Assembly (NCBI GenBank): GCA_023434855.1
Contig: JAEYSJ010000150.1
Coordinates: 1 to 16,695, forward strand
Length of the DNA stretch: 16,695 bases
Direction of reading: 5' to 3'
Source: Bacillota bacterium
Lineage (GTDB): Bacteria > Bacillota_C > Negativicutes > JAEYSJ01
The notes beneath the pieces were generated by a model. It saw only the letters and a program-made list of their open reading frames with translations. It did not search any database and was not told where the DNA came from. This document shows, in pieces, positions 14,538 to 16,695 of this stretch. A program made the translations under genes and the position numbers. Position 1 is the stretch's first letter, and each line of letters opens with the position of its first letter.

Positions 14538-15176
14538 ATGGAAACCACAAATTCCAATGCGCCAAGGCAAGCCATTGGTGAAGGTAGCACTCAATTGCTA
14601 TGTGAAACATTTGTTGTCATTAAGCCACCCATGTCAAAGATAATCAAAGAAGTGTATGATGTAGAAGTTACCGATTTCACTTTATTCAATGATAAGGTAA
14701 TATTTATGGGAACCGTTGAAAAAACATTCTATTATAATCATCCTCATCTTAACAATAACAAGCGGGGCAGCAGCGACAGTGACAGTGATTCCTCGGATAA
14801 TGGTGATGAATTAACAGATGAATTCAAATGTTTGGATGGCTGGGGCCAACTCGATGATTACTACGGTGGTATTGTTCATTTTCACAATCAAATTTTCCAA
14901 TTTAAAGGGACAGTAGAAATTCCCGGGGTAGTACCAGGTGACTCTATTGAAGTTGTGCGGGCAGAAGTAGCAGAATCTCATCCTTTTGAAGCTGTAGCTT
15001 TAGCTAGTGATGATGATGATGATGATGATGATGACAATAATGATCCTGTTGACGAAAATGGCTTGATTCATGCAGGCAGACAAATGTTCAAAATAAATGT
15101 TGTACTTTGTGCTACAAGAGGCGAAGCGGTAAGTGGTGAAACCTGGGAAGAACATATAATTAATTGGAAAAAATAA
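14538..15176 (+). CDS. DUF3794/SPOCS-like acidic protein
   Basis: 212 residues with an AAGGAGGTCG ribosome site 7 nt upstream. Residues 19-66 (QLLCETFVVIKPPMSKIIKE, then VYDVEVTDFTLFNDKVIFMG and T-V-E-K-T-F-Y-Y) match the DUF3794/SPOCS pattern found in SipL and other spore-associated proteins of clostridia. Residues 112-155 (IVHFHNQIFQFKGTVEIPGV ... HPFEAVAL) complete the beta domain, and the end (RQMFKINVVLCATRG) is its last strand. Two acidic insertions interrupt it: RGSSDSDSDSSDNGDE (76-91) and nine Asp (158-166), which could bind calcium. There is no signal peptide. A spore-envelope role is inferred from the domain. Transcription probably starts from one or both repeated modules upstream, and a strong terminator follows. 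Confidence 0.75.
   Translation: METTNSNAPRQAIGEGSTQLLCETFVVIKPPMSKIIKEVYDVEVTDFTLFNDKVIFMGTVEKTFYYNHPHLNNNKRGSSDSDSDSSDNGDELTDEFKCLDGWGQLDDYYGGIVHFHNQIFQFKGTVEIPGVVPGDSIEVVRAEVAESHPFEAVALASDDDDDDDDDNNDPVDENGLIHAGRQMFKINVVLCATRGEAVSGETWEEHIINWKK
15009..15035 (+). repeat. GAT trinucleotide tract encoding nine Asp
   Basis: Eight GAT codons followed by GAC inside the DUF3794-like gene. A pure in-frame microsatellite, so its length may vary without breaking the frame. Confidence 0.9.
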
Positions 15177-15215
15177 TTTAATTGAGATTATTAATAATTG
15201 CTTAAAATAAAAAAT

Positions 15216-15258
15216 AAGCACAGCGACCTTGATTGACACCAAAATCGCTGTGCTTTTT
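15216..15258 (+). terminator. terminator of the DUF3794-like gene
   Basis: Perfect 11-bp stem AAGCACAGCGA (15216-15226) / TCGCTGTGCTT (15245-15255) with an 18-nt loop and a T run after it, about 40 nt past the stop codon. Confidence 0.9.
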
Positions 15259-15312
15259 CATCTTGCTCAGATAATATTCGTAAAATTAAAAGCTCATTGG
15301 AGTTGATCAAAT

Positions 15313-16119
15313 ATGAACCTTAGTTTCATGGACATACTTTGGCTGCTTATTCTAGTTGTTACCATTTTTCCGATGTTAAAACAACGAAGTATAACTGCTC
15401 AACGACTCTCTCTTCTGCGAAAAATTGAAAAAAAGCGCAAATCGCGTGTAATCAGCCTGATTCACCGCCAAGAAGCTATCAGTCTGCTAGGAGTCCCAAT
15501 AAGCCGGTATATCAATATTGAGGATTCGGAAGCTGTTCTCCGGGCTATTCGTCTAACCCCGGATGATATGCCCATCGATCTGATATTGCACACTCCTGGC
15601 GGATTAGTTCTCGCCTCCGAACAAATTGCCTGGGCACTAAAACAACACGAATCAAAAATAACCGTATTTGTTCCCCATTATGCAATGTCCGGCGGAACAA
15701 TGATTGCAATGGCTGCAGACGAAATTGTAATCGATCCTAATGCAGTTCTCGGTCCCGTCGACCCACAACTTGGACAATACCCTGCAGCTTCTATTGTAAA
15801 AGCGGTTAAGCAAAAGAATATTAACAGAATTGACGACAATACGCTTATTTTAGCAGATATGGCCGAAAAAGCCATCCACCAGGTTCAAGAATTTGTAAAA
15901 AATCTTCTCCTGGATAAAATGTCTCCTGATAAAGCAGAAGAAATAGCTCGTACCCTTGCAGAAGGCCGCTGGACCCATGATTACCCAATCACCTGCGATA
16001 AACTGCATGAAATGGGACTGCCGACTATTTGCAATGATATGCCGTTAGAGGTCTACGCACTTATGGAGTTATACCCCCAGCCAGCCCAACAAAAACCATC
16101 AGTACACTATATTCCATAA
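15313..16119 (+). CDS. Membrane-anchored Clp-fold serine protease (SDH family)
   Basis: 268 residues of the serine dehydrogenase proteinase/SppA-like group, which share the ClpP/crotonase fold. An N-terminal transmembrane helix (5-21, MDILWLLILVVTIFPML) anchors it, followed by a basic segment and coil (30-50). The protease domain shows HTPGGLVLASEQIAWAL (93-109), which would form the oxyanion-hole region, and HYAMSGGTMIAMAADEIVID (122-141), with Ser126 as the expected nucleophile, then NAVLGPVDPQLGQYPAAS. This matches the family over its full length. Possible roles are turnover of membrane or signal peptides; the target is unknown. No NfeD or stomatin partner gene lies beside it. GGAG at 15299-15302 serves as ribosome site. 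It converges on hslO. Confidence 0.85.
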   Translation: MNLSFMDILWLLILVVTIFPMLKQRSITAQRLSLLRKIEKKRKSRVISLIHRQEAISLLGVPISRYINIEDSEAVLRAIRLTPDDMPIDLILHTPGGLVLASEQIAWALKQHESKITVFVPHYAMSGGTMIAMAADEIVIDPNAVLGPVDPQLGQYPAASIVKAVKQKNINRIDDNTLILADMAEKAIHQVQEFVKNLLLDKMSPDKAEEIARTLAEGRWTHDYPITCDKLHEMGLPTICNDMPLEVYALMELYPQPAQQKPSVHYIP

Positions 16120-16192
16120 ACTTACGCTCCATCGAAAGAAAGCTTATACCCTTTTTGAATAGCAAAACAATTTACGCTTACAAGTAAATAAT

Positions 16193-16695
16193 CTATAGCA
16201 ATGACAACAGTTTTTCCAGTTCCGGCCGGCAAAAATGATACTTTTCCCCGCAGAAGTGGCAGATGACTTCTGCCTGCCCTTCTGCTATCATTTCACTCAA
16301 TTCCTGCTTACCCAGACTTATCAGCACTTCCTGTATGCGTTCCCTTGAACAAGGACAGCTAAAAGCCAGTGGTATTGGTTGGTATATAGTAACCGCCAAG
16401 CCATTTAACACAGTATTTATTATGCCAGCGGCATCCTGTCCTTCACTAATCATCTGAGAAACCGGAGGCAAATGAGCTAAGTTTCGCTCCAATTTAACCA
16501 CTACTTCATCAGTCGTGTCAGGCATGGCCTGCAGCATGAACCCACCGGCAGCTTTTACTGTCCAATCCGGCTGTACCAGTACACCTAAGGCTACACTGGA
16601 AGGTGTTTGTTCAGATACTGTCAAATAATTAGTAATATCTTCGGCTATTTCACCACTTACCAACTGAACACTGCCGGTAAATGGCTGTTTAAGGC
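16193..16695 (-). CDS. hslO: Redox-regulated chaperone Hsp33, 5' end missing (window edge)
   Basis: The frame is open from the right edge to a stop at 16193; about 167 C-terminal residues of the usual ~290 are seen. A TTG at 16663 could be read as a start, but the frame continues upstream (LKQPFTGSVQ), so this is a truncated gene. Hsp33 is a cytoplasmic holdase switched on by oxidation of a zinc-bound cysteine centre. That centre is complete here: FSCPCSRERI and VICHFCGEKY, C-x-C and C-x-x-C separated by 29 residues, within the family range. GGFMLQAMPD and PLAFSCPCS are also typical. It converges with the Clp-fold protease gene; no clear terminator was seen in the 73-nt gap. Confidence 0.95.
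   Translation of the reverse strand, partial: LKQPFTGSVQLVSGEIAEDITNYLTVSEQTPSSVALGVLVQPDWTVKAAGGFMLQAMPDTTDEVVVKLERNLAHLPPVSQMISEGQDAAGIINTVLNGLAVTIYQPIPLAFSCPCSRERIQEVLISLGKQELSEMIAEGQAEVICHFCGEKYHFCRPELEKLLSLL

Noticed and set aside
16193..16663. Complete 156-residue gene starting at TTG 16663
   Set aside because: The frame continues to the window edge and the sequence matches internal Hsp33, so it is a truncated hslO.

Overview
The window looks like chromosomal DNA of an anaerobic, spore-forming Firmicute. A Negativicutes/Sporomusaceae-type genome is my best guess, at moderate confidence. Reasons: moderate to low GC, AGGAGG and AGGTGAT ribosome sites, GTG and TTG starts, a four-cysteine L28, a FixC/FixX pair, and several proteins with spore-surface features. 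No rRNA, tRNA, CRISPR array, integrase or intact insertion sequence was seen.

Layout. 1-1202 (-): guaB, cut by the left edge. 1535-3048 (+): two tandem paralogues sharing an N-terminal helical domain typical of clostridial spore-surface proteins. 3177-4834 (+): fixC and fixX, overlapping by ATGA. 4873-5009: five copies of a 31-bp terminator-like tandem repeat between convergent genes. 5007-7692 (-): an unknown protein, a 4-oxalocrotonate tautomerase-family protein, a HipA-like kinase, and a two-domain LSm-like protein with Ser/Lys/Gly-rich segments. 7977-8981 (-): a VTT/DedA-type membrane protein and a 67-residue cysteine protein. 9186-11591 (-): recG and a DUF1858 protein. 11813-12004 (+): rpmB. 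12402-14101 (-): an ArsB-type transporter with a histidine/proline repeat loop, coupled to a 40-residue membrane peptide too short for ordinary gene calling. 14538-15176 (+): a DUF3794/SPOCS-like acidic protein behind a duplicated promoter/operator module. 15313-16119 (+): a membrane-anchored Clp-fold protease. 16193-16695 (-): hslO (Hsp33), cut by the right edge.

How the genes relate. Housekeeping genes (guaB, recG, rpmB, hslO) are interspersed with probable sporulation genes. The most interesting unit is 5895-7692. A protein built like CotB (repeated LSm-like barrels plus Ser/Lys-rich tails) is followed by a HipA-like kinase whose start lies 33 nt past a strong terminator, which leaves no room for a separate promoter. 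This suggests a spore-coat kinase and its serine-rich substrate, analogous to CotH with CotB/CotG but with a different kinase family. The CotB-like gene and the first spore-surface paralogue both have a matching sigma-E/sigma-K-like promoter pattern (AC, then CATANNNTA), which supports late mother-cell expression. The second notable unit is the transporter/peptide operon with its leader hairpin and the divergent duplicated operator region at 14290-14481.
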